From DATARH01 sp050246595 (GTDB lineage: Bacteria > Pseudomonadota > Alphaproteobacteria > ATCC43930 > CGMCC-115725): a DNA stretch of 64,000 bases. This document shows positions 9,254-18,102 of this stretch, piece by piece. Each line of letters starts with the position of its first letter. The first letter of the stretch is position 1. Under the pieces are notes generated by a model. That model did no database searches. It saw only the letters and a program-made list of their open reading frames with translations, and was not told the origin of the DNA. Position numbers and translations under genes: made by a program. Where the stretch lies: positions 36,944 through 100,943 of the forward strand of contig JBFWVT010000009.1 in the NCBI GenBank assembly GCA_050246595.1. Reading direction: 5' to 3'.

Positions 9254-9955
9254 ATGGCCGCGATGAGCGATCTCGAACCTCACCTTCTCGTCGTCGACGA
9301 CGATGCGCGGCTGCGCAGGCTGCTGCACCGCTATCTGTCCGACAACGGCTTCCGGGTCACGCTGGCCGCCGATGCCGCCGAGGCGCGCGCCAGCCTGATG
9401 AGCTTTGCGTTCGATCTGATCGTGCTCGACGTGATGATGCCGGGAGAAACCGGCATCGAGCTGACCCGCTCATTGCGCGGCGAGACGGGACAGAAGCGGG
9501 TTCCGATCCTGCTGCTGACCGCGATGGGCGAGCCGGAAGACCGCGTCAACGGCCTCGAACAGGGCGCCGACGATTATCTTGCCAAACCGTTCGAGCCGCG
9601 CGAACTGGTGCTGCGTCTGCGCAACATTCTGGACCGGCGCGGCGCGGCAGCCGATTTGGCGGGCAGCGTTCGCTTTGGTGCGTTCCGCTTCGATCTCGGC
9701 CGCAACGAACTGTTTCGCGGCGGCGAACCGGTGCATTTGACCAGCGCCGAGGCGGGGCTGCTCGCCGCGCTCGCGGTGCGCGCCGGCGAGGCGGTCTCGC
9801 GCGAGGATCTGTCGCAATCGGCCCCGTTCAGCGGCAATATCCGCAATGTCGATGTGCAGATGACCCGACTGCGCCGCAAGATCGAACCCGACCCGCGCTT
9901 TCCGCGCTATCTCCAGACCGTGCGCGGCACCGGCTATGCCCTCAAGCCGGAGTGA
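9254..9955 (+). CDS. OmpR family response regulator (PetR-like)
   Basis: A 233-residue two-domain regulator. The receiver domain (residues 1-125) has the acidic pocket in LLVVDDDARL, the phospho-acceptor in DLIVLDVMMPGETG, the switch residue in ILLLTAMG and the Lys in LAKPFEPREL. The C-terminal winged helix (about 135-230) has the OmpR pattern HLTSAEAGLLAALAVRAGEAVSRE in outline and the ending QTVRGTGYALKPE. A second in-frame ATG lies at 9263; neither has a clear ribosome site. It overlaps the kinase gene that follows, forming a two-component operon. The MarR/OmpR/HK order suggests a PetR-type system, but the target genes are not visible here. Confidence 0.93.
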   Translation: MAAMSDLEPHLLVVDDDARLRRLLHRYLSDNGFRVTLAADAAEARASLMSFAFDLIVLDVMMPGETGIELTRSLRGETGQKRVPILLLTAMGEPEDRVNGLEQGADDYLAKPFEPRELVLRLRNILDRRGAAADLAGSVRFGAFRFDLGRNELFRGGEPVHLTSAEAGLLAALAVRAGEAVSREDLSQSAPFSGNIRNVDVQMTRLRRKIEPDPRFPRYLQTVRGTGYALKPE

Positions 9956-11333
9956 GCCGGTGCTGAGCGAGCCGGCGACCGCCGGGCCGGCGGCGGCTTC
10001 GGAAACACTCGACCTGCGGCCGCAGAACTGGCTGAAGCGGCTGCTGCCGCAGTCAATGTTCGGCCGCTCGCTGCTGCTGATCGTCATTCCGCTGGTTCTG
10101 GTTCAGGTCATTGCCGCCATTGTGTTTTACGCCCGGCACTGGGAGGCGGTGTCGTATCGCCTGTCCGCCGATGTGGCCGGCGATATCGAGCTGGTCATCG
10201 ACGCGATGCACAAGACGGCGACACCGGCCGAGCGGCAGGCTCTGTTCGACAAGGTGGCGCGGGTCGCCGAGCTGATCGTCTCGTTCCGGCCCGGTACGGA
10301 ATTGTCCGGTTTTCCGCCGGTTGGCGGCTCGACCCTCGAATCGCAGCTGCAAAGGGCGATGGCGAAGCGCGTCGGCCGGCCGTTTGCCATCGACGCCGCG
10401 AATGACGACCAGTATGTGCTGGTCGCGGTCGAACTCGGCGGTGGTCTGCTGCTGACGCATGTGCCGTTCAGCCGTCTCTACACGCCGACGACGTATATCT
10501 TTATTCTCTGGATGGTCGGCTCGTCGCTGATTCTGCTGTGCGTCGCCGGGATCTTCCTGCGCAATCAGGTGAGGTCGCTGCGCCGGCTGGCCGCCGCCGC
10601 CGACGGGTTCGGCAAGGGGCGGCCGGTCGTTTTCACAAAGGTCGAGGGCGCTCTCGAAGTCCGGCAGGCGGCCGCCGCCTTTATCCGGATGCGCGACCGC
10701 ATCGAGCGCCAGATCCGCCAGCGCACCGAAATGCTCGCCGGCGTTTCGCACGATCTTCGCACACCGCTGACCCGCATGAAACTGGCGGTGGCGCTGATCG
10801 TCGACGACGCGGTTTCGGCGGAACTGAACTCCGACATCGCCGAGATGGAGCGGCTGGTCAATTCCTATCTCGATTTTGCTCGCGGCGAGGGGAGCGAAAC
10901 CCCGGTCGAGACCGATATCGGGCTGTTGATCGAGGATCTGGCGGCGGCGGTACGGCGCGACGGCACGCCCCTGACGGTCGCTCCCGGCCCCGAACTGGTC
11001 ATGCCGGTGCGGCCGAACGCGCTGCGCCGCTGTCTCGGCAATTTGATCGCCAATGCGCGCCGTTACGGAAAGCATGTCTGGCTGTCGATGGTGCCGGCCG
11101 AGGACGGGGTCGACATCCTGGTCGATGATGACGGACCCGGCATTCCCGAGCGGGAACGCGAACGCGTGTTTCGCCCGTTTATCCGTCTCGATGCGTCGCG
11201 CAACCAGGCGACCGGCGGTGTCGGGCTTGGCCTGACGATCGCGCGCGACATGGCGCGCAGCCACGGCGGCGACATCCGCCTCGAAACATCGCCGTTCGGC
11301 GGGTTGCGCGCCCGCATCCATTTACCGAATTGA
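9936..11333 (+). CDS. EnvZ-type sensor histidine kinase
   Basis: A kinase of up to 465 residues, partner of the preceding OmpR-type regulator. TM1 at about residues 45-65 and TM2 at about 185-210 enclose a periplasmic sensor of about 120 residues. A HAMP domain and HisKA follow, with the phospho-His in LAGVSHDLRTPLTRM. The HATPase domain has NLIANARRYG, VDDDGPGIP and GGVGLGLTIARDMA. The first ATG at 9936 overlaps the regulator gene by 20 nt. A GTG at 9960 with GGAG 8 nt upstream is at least as good a start and would shorten the protein by 8 residues. The signal sensed is unknown. Confidence 0.93.
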   Translation: MPSSRSEPVLSEPATAGPAAASETLDLRPQNWLKRLLPQSMFGRSLLLIVIPLVLVQVIAAIVFYARHWEAVSYRLSADVAGDIELVIDAMHKTATPAERQALFDKVARVAELIVSFRPGTELSGFPPVGGSTLESQLQRAMAKRVGRPFAIDAANDDQYVLVAVELGGGLLLTHVPFSRLYTPTTYIFILWMVGSSLILLCVAGIFLRNQVRSLRRLAAAADGFGKGRPVVFTKVEGALEVRQAAAAFIRMRDRIERQIRQRTEMLAGVSHDLRTPLTRMKLAVALIVDDAVSAELNSDIAEMERLVNSYLDFARGEGSETPVETDIGLLIEDLAAAVRRDGTPLTVAPGPELVMPVRPNALRRCLGNLIANARRYGKHVWLSMVPAEDGVDILVDDDGPGIPERERERVFRPFIRLDASRNQATGGVGLGLTIARDMARSHGGDIRLETSPFGGLRARIHLPN

Positions 11334-11344
11334 GCCTGTTCGCT

Positions 11345-12118
11345 ATGCTTTCGCCTGTGCCGACCTGTCCTGTCTGCCTCGGCTCGCGGCCGTCACGGTT
11401 CACCGAGGCAAACGGTTTCGATCTGTTCAGCTGCGGCGAGTGCGCCACGCTGTTTGTGTATCCGCTGCCGGGTTCGGCCGAGACCCGCGCCCTTTACGCC
11501 GACACCGCGAACGGCGCGACAACGGGTTATTTCGCGAAGCCGGACAAGAAGATGCGACGAGCGCGCCGGCGCGTTCGGGCATTGCGGCGGGTCGCCCCGG
11601 AGGCAGGCCGTTTGCTCGATATCGGGTGCAGCGGCGGCTTTATCGTCGAAGCGGCGCGCGAAGCCGGACTCGCGGCGACCGGGGTGGATCTGGAGCCTCC
11701 CGCGATCGGCTACGCCCGCCGGCACTTTCCCGCGAACGAATTCTTCTGCGGCACGGTCGAGGAATTCGCGGCGACCGCCCCCGGCCGGTTCGATATCGTC
11801 TATTCCTCCGAGGTCATCGAACACGTTCCGAACGTGCGCTCGTTCTGTCGGACGATTGCCGGGCTGCTGCATCCGGGCGGAATTCTTTACATCACCACCC
11901 CCGACCTGACCCATTGGAACCAGCCCAGCGATGTTCGCCGGCGATCCGGGTTCGGCCCGCCGGGGCATTGCATTTATTTCACACCGCGCTCGCTGATCCG
12001 GCTGCTCGACGGGTTCGGTTTTGAACTCGTGCGCAGACGGCTGGCGTTCAAACCCGGCATCAAGCTGATCTGCCGGAAGCGCGGCGACGATCCGCAGGGT
12101 CTGCGCGGCGATCGATAG
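11345..12118 (+). CDS. Class I SAM-dependent methyltransferase with N-terminal Cys-ribbon
   Basis: About 257 residues from the ATG at 11345; a TTG at 11330 overlapping the kinase stop is possible but less likely. The N-terminus has a zinc-ribbon-like CPVCLG...CGEC pair. The Rossmann methyltransferase core has motif I LLDIGCSGGFIVEAA, motif II GVDLEP and the later VYSSEVIEHVPN. This CxxC-plus-Methyltransf_11/23 layout is common in methyltransferases acting on sugars, lipids or polysaccharides. The substrate cannot be inferred. It is 11 nt downstream of the kinase gene and may be co-transcribed with it. Confidence 0.85.
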   Translation: MLSPVPTCPVCLGSRPSRFTEANGFDLFSCGECATLFVYPLPGSAETRALYADTANGATTGYFAKPDKKMRRARRRVRALRRVAPEAGRLLDIGCSGGFIVEAAREAGLAATGVDLEPPAIGYARRHFPANEFFCGTVEEFAATAPGRFDIVYSSEVIEHVPNVRSFCRTIAGLLHPGGILYITTPDLTHWNQPSDVRRRSGFGPPGHCIYFTPRSLIRLLDGFGFELVRRRLAFKPGIKLICRKRGDDPQGLRGDR

Positions 12119-12170
12119 GGTAGCCGGTCTGCCTGCGCAAACCCCGCAACCCGGCCTTTGTCCCGGCGCG

Positions 12171-12579
12171 GTAGTGACTCGGTTTGAATGTAACAGACAG
12201 CATTGTCATGCCGGATCATGGTTCGTTCGTGCCCGGCCTTGGGCTGGGCATCCACGAGCCGCCCCAGCCTCCCGCCTTCTCGTGGATGCCCACGGATCAA
12301 GTCCGTGGGCTGAAGGCCGACGGGCCAAGCCCGGCCAAGAACGGGTAGTGACTCAGTTTGAAATTGGCCCGCTGCGCCGCCCCGGAGCAACCCCCAGGGA
12401 CCGCCGGCGTCCCGGCGGGAGGCCGGCGGTCCTGAAGCGCCCTCCTTTCGGTACGGTCGCCGCGGGTCCGGCCTGCGCCGCAGAACGACAAGGCCAAAAT
12501 TCAAACTGAGACAGTACCCAAGAACGACATGCGGCAAGGCCTCGGGCAGGTGATGTTACAATCAAACTGAGTCACTACC
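12171..12579. repeat. Nested inverted-repeat element (MITE-like)
   Basis: The outer arms are 12171-12195 (GTAGTGACTCGGTTTGAATG...) and 12554-12578, which match as reverse complements at 23 of 25 positions. Inside them is a second pair with the same core, GTAGTGACTCAGTTTGAA at 12345-12362 and its imperfect reverse complement at 12492-12519 (about one indel and four mismatches). Between the arms are further GC-rich palindromes. The element occupies most of the 555 bp gap before hisS and contains no credible gene. Terminal inverted repeats with no coding capacity suggest a MITE or a nested insertion of two copies; target duplications were not found by eye. Confidence 0.65.
12398..12432. repeat. 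Interspersed palindromic repeat, copy B
   Basis: A perfect 11-bp stem, GGACCGCCGGC (12398-12408) and GCCGGCGGTCC (12422-12432), with a 13-nt loop. It has the same arms as the element at 9128-9197 and lies inside the nested inverted-repeat element. It is likely a dispersed intergenic repeat of this genome. Confidence 0.6.
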
Positions 12580-12673
12580 CCCGGCGCTTGAGGCTTCGGT
12601 CGCGAGAGGCCATGTTAGGGGGCTGCGCGCAGCCGTTTCGCTGCCGCCGCGGATCCATGCGGAGAGACCGATC

Positions 12674-13933
12674 ATGCCAGCCCTGCAGCCGGCACGCGGC
12701 ACCCAAGACCTGTTGCCGGAGGTCGCGCGACGCCACCGCCGGGTCAGCGAGACTGCGCGGGAGGCGGCGACGCTTTACGGCTTCGCCGAGATCGCGACGC
12801 CGATCTTCGAGTTCACCGAGGTCTTTGCGCGGCCGATCGGCGAGCACACCGACATTGTTTCGAAGGAGATGTATACCTTTACCGATCGCGGCGGCGAGGA
12901 GGTGACGCTGCGGCCGGAAAACACCGCCGGGGTCGTGCGCGCGGTATTGTCGAACGGGCTGACCCAGTCGACCCCGCTGAAATTCTTCTACAGCGGACCG
13001 ATGTTCCGCTACGAGCGGCCGCAAAAGGGGCGGTTCCGCCAGTTCCACCAGATCGGGATCGAACTGCTCGGGGTGGCTCAGCCGCAGGCCGATATCGAGG
13101 TCATCGCGCTCGGTCAGCGCATCCTGCGCGCGCTCGGCATTGCCGAGAAAGTCGCGCTCGAACTGAACACGCTTGGCGATCCCGCGAGCCGCGCCGCCTA
13201 TCGCGATGCGCTGGTGGGGTATTTCTCGGGGCGGGTTTCCGAATTGTCGGAGGACAGCCGGCGGCGGCTCGACCGCAACCCGCTGCGCATCCTCGACTCG
13301 AAAGACCCGGGGGACCAGCGTCTTGCGGCCGAGGCGCCGGATTTCGCGGCGTATCTGAACGATGCCTCGCGCGATTTCTTTGCCCGTGTGCGCGACGGGC
13401 TGGACCGGCTCGGCATCGCATACCGGCTGAACCCGCGTCTGGTGCGCGGCCTCGATTATTACACGCATACCGCTTTCGAATTCGTGACGACCGACCTCGG
13501 CGCGCAGGGCACCGTGATCGGCGGCGGTCGCTATGACGGGCTGGTCGAATTGATGGGCGGGCCGGCGATGCCGGGGGTCGGCTGGGCCGCCGGGATCGAG
13601 CGTCTGGCGATGCTGATCGGCGAGCCCTCGGTCCCGCCGCGCCCGGTCGCGCTGGTGCCGATCGGCGAGGCGGCCGAGGCTCGTCTGCTGGCGCTGGCCG
13701 AACAGTTGCGCGATGCCGGGCTGATGGTTGAACTCGGCTATTCCGGCAATGTGCAGCGCCGAATGCGGCGGGCCGACCGGATCGGCGCGCGCGCCGCGGT
13801 ACTGCTCGGCGACGACGAACTGGCGCGCGGTGTCGTGACATTGCGCGATCTCGACAGCGGCGAGCAGAGCGAGGTCGCGCTCGACGATCTCGCCGGGCGC
13901 CTCGCCGTCCTGACTGGGGCCGGCGCAGGATGA
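12674..13933 (+). CDS. hisS: Histidyl-tRNA synthetase
   Basis: A 419-residue class II aminoacyl-tRNA synthetase that charges tRNA-His. Class II motif 2 is seen in FYSGPMFRYERPQKGRFRQF with the HisRS-typical FHQIGIELLG after it. HisA-type motifs LVRGLDYYTHTAFEF and the motif 3 region FERL-equivalent (GWAAGIERLAML) follow. The anticodon-binding domain is C-terminal (about 325-415). The start MPALQPARGTQDLLPE matches the family (xxxARGTxDxLP). It begins an overlapping run with the coiled-coil gene, prfA and prmC. Confidence 0.96.
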   Translation: MPALQPARGTQDLLPEVARRHRRVSETAREAATLYGFAEIATPIFEFTEVFARPIGEHTDIVSKEMYTFTDRGGEEVTLRPENTAGVVRAVLSNGLTQSTPLKFFYSGPMFRYERPQKGRFRQFHQIGIELLGVAQPQADIEVIALGQRILRALGIAEKVALELNTLGDPASRAAYRDALVGYFSGRVSELSEDSRRRLDRNPLRILDSKDPGDQRLAAEAPDFAAYLNDASRDFFARVRDGLDRLGIAYRLNPRLVRGLDYYTHTAFEFVTTDLGAQGTVIGGGRYDGLVELMGGPAMPGVGWAAGIERLAMLIGEPSVPPRPVALVPIGEAAEARLLALAEQLRDAGLMVELGYSGNVQRRMRRADRIGARAAVLLGDDELARGVVTLRDLDSGEQSEVALDDLAGRLAVLTGAGAG

Positions 13934-14289
13934 TCTTCGACACGCTCGCCTATGCGCAGCGGCTTAAATCGGTCGGGTTCACCGAGGCGCAGGCCGAGGC
14001 CCTCGCCGAAGCCAACCGCGAGATGATCGCGGAAGACATGGTGACAAAGGCCTTCCTGCAATCGGAACTGGCCGCATTGCGGGCCGATCTACAGGCGGAA
14101 ATAAACCAGCTGCGGACGGAGCTGCGGGCGGAAATCAATCAGCTGCGTACCGAGCTGCGCGGCGAGATGAACCAGCTGCGGGCGGAGCTGCGGACCGAAA
14201 TGAAGGAAATGGAAATGCGGCTGACCTTGCGCATGGGGGCGATTGCAGTCGCGGTCGTCGCCGCGCTGGCCGCGATCATCAAGCTGTGA
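13930..14289 (+). CDS. CCDC90/DUF1640-like coiled-coil membrane protein
   Basis: A 119-residue protein. An N-terminal helix motif, LKSVGFTEAQAEALAEANRE, leads to a long coiled coil with an 11-residue repeat (INQLRTELRAE / INQLRTELRGE / MNQLRAELRTE) and then one C-terminal TM helix (GAIAVAVVAALAAIIKL). This is the build of the DUF1640/CCDC90 family, related to mitochondrial MCUR1, whose bacterial role is unsettled. Its ATG overlaps the hisS stop (ATGA), and the prfA GTG/ATG follows at its own stop, so it is embedded in a translation operon. A second family member lies at 21804-22136. Confidence 0.8.
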   Translation: MIFDTLAYAQRLKSVGFTEAQAEALAEANREMIAEDMVTKAFLQSELAALRADLQAEINQLRTELRAEINQLRTELRGEMNQLRAELRTEMKEMEMRLTLRMGAIAVAVVAALAAIIKL

Positions 14290-14291
14290 CG

Positions 14292-15371
14292 ATGGACCGG
14301 GTACTCGAATCGCGTTTCGATCAGCTTTTGCGCCGGCACGCCGAGCTGGGCGCGAGTCTGTCCGGCGTCGGGATCGGCGGCGCCGAGTTTGCGAAACTGT
14401 CCAAGGAATACAGCGAACTCGGGCCGATCGTTGATCGCATCGCAATGCTGCGCCGGGCCGAGGCGGAACTCGCCGCCGCCGCCGAGATGGCCGGCACGAC
14501 CGACGACCCCGAGATGAAGGCGCTCGCCGATGAAGAAGTTCAGGCGCTGCGCGAGCGGCTGCCGGAACTGGAACTCGCCGTCAAGCTGTCACTATTGCCG
14601 AAGGACGCGGACGACGAGCGCAACGCGATCCTCGAAGTGCGCGCCGGCACCGGCGGCGACGAGGCGGCGCTGTTCGCCGCCGACCTGTTCCGCATGTACC
14701 AGCGCTACGCGGCGCTGCGCGGCTGGCGGTTCGAATTGCTCGATTTGTCGGAGACCGGGATCGGCGGGTTCAAGGAGGCGACCGCCTCGATCACCGGACG
14801 CGACGTGTTCGCCCGCCTCAAATACGAATCCGGCGTGCATCGGGTGCAGCGCGTGCCGGAGACCGAGGCGAGCGGGCGCATCCATACCTCGGCCGCGACA
14901 GTGGCGGTATTGCCGGAAGCCGAGGAGGTCGATGTCGCGATCGACGACAAGGATTTGCGCATCGACGTGTTCCGCGCCAGCGGCCCCGGCGGGCAATCGG
15001 TCAATACGACCGACAGCGCGGTGCGCATCACGCATCTGCCGACCGGGCTGGTCGTGATCCAGCAGGACGAGAAATCGCAGCACAAAAACAAGGCGCGCGC
15101 GCTAAAGGTGCTGCGCGCCCGGCTCTACGAAATGGAGCGGCAGGCACGCGACGCGGCTCGCGCCGCCGACCGCAGGAGCCAGGTCGGCAGCGGCGACCGT
15201 TCCGAGCGTATCCGCACCTATAATTTTCCGCAGGGCCGGGTCACCGACCACCGCATCAACCTGACCCTCTACAAAATCGACAAGATCGTCTCCGGCGAGG
15301 CACTCGACGAGATCGTCGACGCGCTGACCGCCGCCGACCGCGCCGCCAAGCTGGCAATGGTGGAGGCGTGA
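14292..15371 (+). CDS. prfA: Peptide chain release factor 1
   Basis: About 359 residues. It recognises UAA/UAG and triggers peptide release. The catalytic GGQ is in RASGPGGQSVNTTDSAV, the target of PrmC methylation. The codon-recognition region and the ending FPQGRVTDHRINLTLYK are typical of RF1, and HNKARALKVLRARL follows the GGQ domain. The ATG at 14292 is preferred; a GTG at 14286 overlapping the previous stop would add two residues. It is followed directly by prmC, the usual partner order. Confidence 0.96.
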   Translation: MDRVLESRFDQLLRRHAELGASLSGVGIGGAEFAKLSKEYSELGPIVDRIAMLRRAEAELAAAAEMAGTTDDPEMKALADEEVQALRERLPELELAVKLSLLPKDADDERNAILEVRAGTGGDEAALFAADLFRMYQRYAALRGWRFELLDLSETGIGGFKEATASITGRDVFARLKYESGVHRVQRVPETEASGRIHTSAATVAVLPEAEEVDVAIDDKDLRIDVFRASGPGGQSVNTTDSAVRITHLPTGLVVIQQDEKSQHKNKARALKVLRARLYEMERQARDAARAADRRSQVGSGDRSERIRTYNFPQGRVTDHRINLTLYKIDKIVSGEALDEIVDALTAADRAAKLAMVEA

Positions 15372-16324
15372 TCCGGGACGTTTCGGTCGGTTCCGCGCTC
15401 GCAGAGGTCGCTTTCTCCCTGACAAAGGCCGGGATCGACAATCCGCGGCGGCGCGCCCGGGCGCTGCTCGCGGCGGCGCTGGACCTCTGCGCGGCGGGAA
15501 TCTTCGCGCATCCGGAACGCAAGCTGAACCCTGCGGAGCAGGCGCGCGTCGCGGCGATGCTGGAGCGGATGCTGGCGCACGAGCCGCTGACCCGCATTGT
15601 CGGGCGACGCGAATTCTGGGGTCTCGAATTTCTGCTGTCCGCCGACACGCTTGATCCGCGACCGGAGAGCGAGACGCTCGTCGAGGCGGTGCTGGCCCAG
15701 TTGCCGGAGCGCGACCGCGCCTATCGTTTTCTCGATCTCGGGACCGGCAGCGGCGTTCTGCTGCTGGCGCTATTATCCGAGTACAAGGCGGCGAGCGGTA
15801 TCGGGGTCGATATCGCGCCGGGCGCGGCCGGGACGGCACGCGACAATGCCGGGCGGCTCGGCCTCGGCGCGCGGGCGCATTTTGTCGCCGGAAGCTGGGC
15901 CGCGGCGCTGACCGGCCGGTTTGACGCGGTAATCGCGAACCCGCCCTACATCGAGCGAGCCGCTCTTGCCGACCTGCCGCCCGAAGTGAGTAACTACGAT
16001 CCGATCCGGGCGCTCGACGGCGGCGCCGACGGGCTGGCGGCGTATCGCGCGATCGCCGCCGAACTGCCGCGACTGTTGCAGCCGGGCGGTCTCTTCGCCG
16101 CCGAGATCGGTATCGGACAGGCGGCTTCCGTCGCCGCGATCCTGACGCAGCACGGTCTGCGCGTCGAGGCGGTCGTACCCGATCTCGCCGGGATCGAGCG
16201 TGTCGTCATGGCCGGCCGCGCTCCCCTTGCGTGCGCCCCGACGCCCGGCCACACTCCGGGCCTGGTCAGCATCGGGAAGGGCGGAGGATCGAGATGCGCG
16301 TCGGCTTTATCGGACTCGGAATGA
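15368..16324 (+). CDS. prmC: Release factor glutamine N5-methyltransferase
   Basis: A 318-residue enzyme that methylates the Gln of the GGQ motif in release factors using S-adenosylmethionine. The N-terminal helical domain is followed by REFWGLEF and PRPESETLVE, the SAM motif LDLGTGSGVLLLALL and the catalytic NPPYIE. The GTG start overlaps the prfA stop. The C-terminal 40 or so residues run past the family's usual end and overlap the next gene by 31 bp. That tail (rich in Gly, Pro and Ser) does not look conserved and may reflect loss of an earlier stop. Confidence 0.93.
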   Translation: MIRDVSVGSALAEVAFSLTKAGIDNPRRRARALLAAALDLCAAGIFAHPERKLNPAEQARVAAMLERMLAHEPLTRIVGRREFWGLEFLLSADTLDPRPESETLVEAVLAQLPERDRAYRFLDLGTGSGVLLLALLSEYKAASGIGVDIAPGAAGTARDNAGRLGLGARAHFVAGSWAAALTGRFDAVIANPPYIERAALADLPPEVSNYDPIRALDGGADGLAAYRAIAAELPRLLQPGGLFAAEIGIGQAASVAAILTQHGLRVEAVVPDLAGIERVVMAGRAPLACAPTPGHTPGLVSIGKGGGSRCASALSDSE

Positions 16325-17229
16325 TGGGCAAAGGCATGGCGGCCAATTTGCAGAAGGCCGGGCACCAGCTCGTCGTCTACGATCTCAACCGCGCCGCGGC
16401 CGAGCCGTTTCTCGCGAAAGGCGCGGAATGGGCGAATTCGCCGCGGCAGGTCGGGGCGACATCGGAGGTCGTGTTCACCTCCCTGCCTGTCCCGGCCGAT
16501 GTCGAGGCGGTGGCGCTCGGACCGAACGGTCTGATCGAGGGCATGAAGCCCGACACCGCATTTTTCGATATGTCGACCAACTCGGTCGCGGTGGTGCGCA
16601 AGCTCAACGCCGCCTTCGCCGAGAAAAACCTCTACATGCTCGACTCGCCGGTCAGCGGCGGCCCCTCGGGCGCGGCCAGCGGCAAGATGGCGATCTGGGT
16701 CGGCGGCGACGAGCAGCAGTTCAACCGGCACAAGAGCGTGCTCGACGCGATGGGCGATCAGGCCCGCTATATCGGCCCGATCGGCGCCGGCACGATCGCC
16801 AAGCTGGTCCACAACTGCACCAGCGCGGTGGTCGGCGTGGCGCTCGCCGAGGTCATGACGATGGGGATCAAGGCCGGGGTCGATCCGCTTGAATTGTGGG
16901 AGGCGGTGCGGCAGGGCGCGACTGGGCGGCAGCGCACCTTCGACCGGCTCGGCAAATTCCTGACCAGCAGCTACGACCCGGCCGATTTCGCCTTGCGGCT
17001 GCTGCACAAGGACGTCTCGCTCGCGGTCGGGCTGGGCAAGGAGGTGGCGGTGCCGATGCGGCTCGCCAATCTGGCGCTCGAAGAGCTGACCGAGGCGCTG
17101 AACCGCGGCTGGGGCCAGCGCGACAGCCGGGTGCCGGGGCTGTTGCAGGTCGAGCGCTCCGGCATCCCGACACCGAATGTCGATCCGGCAAAGGTGCAGG
17201 CGGTGCTCGACTCCGATCGCCAAGGCTAG
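16294..17229 (+). CDS. NAD(P)-dependent beta-hydroxyacid dehydrogenase (3-hydroxyisobutyrate dehydrogenase-like)
   Basis: A 311-residue cytoplasmic oxidoreductase. The Rossmann motif is MRVGFIGLGMMGKGMAANL, followed by the family's substrate segment DSPVSGGPSGAASGKMAIWV and the catalytic-Lys helix GTIAKLVHNC. The ATG at 16294 is favoured by GGAGG 6 nt upstream; an earlier in-frame start inside prmC lacks such a site. Family members oxidise 3-hydroxyisobutyrate, tartronate semialdehyde or related acids; the exact substrate is not determined. Confidence 0.9.
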   Translation: MRVGFIGLGMMGKGMAANLQKAGHQLVVYDLNRAAAEPFLAKGAEWANSPRQVGATSEVVFTSLPVPADVEAVALGPNGLIEGMKPDTAFFDMSTNSVAVVRKLNAAFAEKNLYMLDSPVSGGPSGAASGKMAIWVGGDEQQFNRHKSVLDAMGDQARYIGPIGAGTIAKLVHNCTSAVVGVALAEVMTMGIKAGVDPLELWEAVRQGATGRQRTFDRLGKFLTSSYDPADFALRLLHKDVSLAVGLGKEVAVPMRLANLALEELTEALNRGWGQRDSRVPGLLQVERSGIPTPNVDPAKVQAVLDSDRQG

Positions 17230-17297
17230 ACGGCCCTGGTCGGCGGGTATCAGCAAGCGGCAACGGATCGAAGCGCCGGGTCGGGTTGCTCTGCCGG

Positions 17298-17322
17298 GCA
17301 AGGGGTCCATTGGACCCCTTGC
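17298..17322. terminator. Strong hairpin between convergent genes
   Basis: GCAAGGGGTCCA and TGGACCCCTTGC form a perfect 12-bp inverted repeat around a single T. It lies between the end of the dehydrogenase gene and the end of the minus-strand secreted-protein gene. There is no T-run on either side, so it is a possible bidirectional terminator or RNA-end stabiliser rather than a classical intrinsic terminator. Confidence 0.5.
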
Positions 17323-17356
17323 GACGGGGTGCGCTGACGGCACCCGGGGCGGTTGT

Positions 17357-17644
17357 TCAGCGGACCGGTGCCGCTATCGGCGGCGGCGGCGGCATCGGCC
17401 GCGGCCCGGTCGGCGCCGGAATGTTTCCGCCGCCGCTCACTCTGGCTCCTGGCGAGGTCATCGGGGCCGGCGCGGTCATGGCCCCCGCAGCAGGGCCGGC
17501 CTGAAGCCTCTGCAATTCCTGCTGGTTAAGCTGGTTGGCCACATTGTCGCTGGGCGACGCCCTGAAGGACTGGGCTTGCGCCACCGCAGGCGCCGCAATC
17601 GCCAGAGCCGCAGCAATGGCAACGCCGTTCAGGAAATGCTTCAT
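17357..17644 (-). CDS. Small secreted Pro/Ala-rich protein
   Basis: 95 residues from the ATG at 17644. A strong signal peptide (MKHFLNGVAIAAALAIAAPAVAQAQ in outline, cleaved after AQA) precedes a short region with NVANQLNQQELQRLQ and a low-complexity Pro/Gly tail ending PMPPPPPIAAPVR. A longer reading upstream to 17770 has no signal peptide at its start and is unlikely. It is periplasmic or exported; no family is recognised. It converges with the dehydrogenase gene. Confidence 0.65.
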   Translation of the reverse strand: MKHFLNGVAIAAALAIAAPAVAQAQSFRASPSDNVANQLNQQELQRLQAGPAAGAMTAPAPMTSPGARVSGGGNIPAPTGPRPMPPPPPIAAPVR

Positions 17645-18102
17645 GCGATTGTTCTCCACCGCAGTCTTGTTGGATGATACGTCTTCGCCGCCGAACCCGG
17701 CAGACGCCGTTCGGACCCGGGACCCGGAGACAGGTTCCGAGCCGGCAATGCACAACCCATGATTGAGCAATTCTGGCGAGGATGCCGAATCAGCAGCAAA
17801 TCTACAGCCAAATTACCCGCCTAGATTGTATCAGAAACCTGAACCCCGGCAGAAGAAGCGCTTCTACGAGACATGCCTTGTAACCGATGAATCTGGCGGA
17901 ATTGGCGAAAGTTTCCGCCGCGCTCCTGCCTAACGGCGCGTCACTGCGGGATGCCGTAACGCGGGCCGGACCGGAACGGCACCGGCTTTTGGCAAAGCCC
18001 ATTTCCTGAAAGACCATTCTCCCACTATCTATCCGGTCCGGCAGGTCCATCACCGCAGATGAAACCGACCGATCCGGTTGTCAAGCGCTGAAGGCGAATT
18101 TT
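17645..18102. other. Intergenic gap with no recognisable gene
   Basis: This is the divergent region between the small secreted protein (minus) and the peptide-binding protein (plus). It is somewhat richer in A+T than its surroundings, as expected for promoters. An 83-codon minus-strand frame here has no coding-like composition or recognisable domain. No clear -35/-10 pair stands out. Confidence 0.5.

Noticed and set aside
12174..12565. Several overlapping frames inside the nested inverted repeat
   Set aside because: They are made of palindromic repeat sequence and have no coding character.
17802..18053. 83-codon minus-strand frame in the gap before the peptide-binding protein
   Set aside because: No ribosome site, no hydrophobic or domain pattern, and codon use unlike neighbours.
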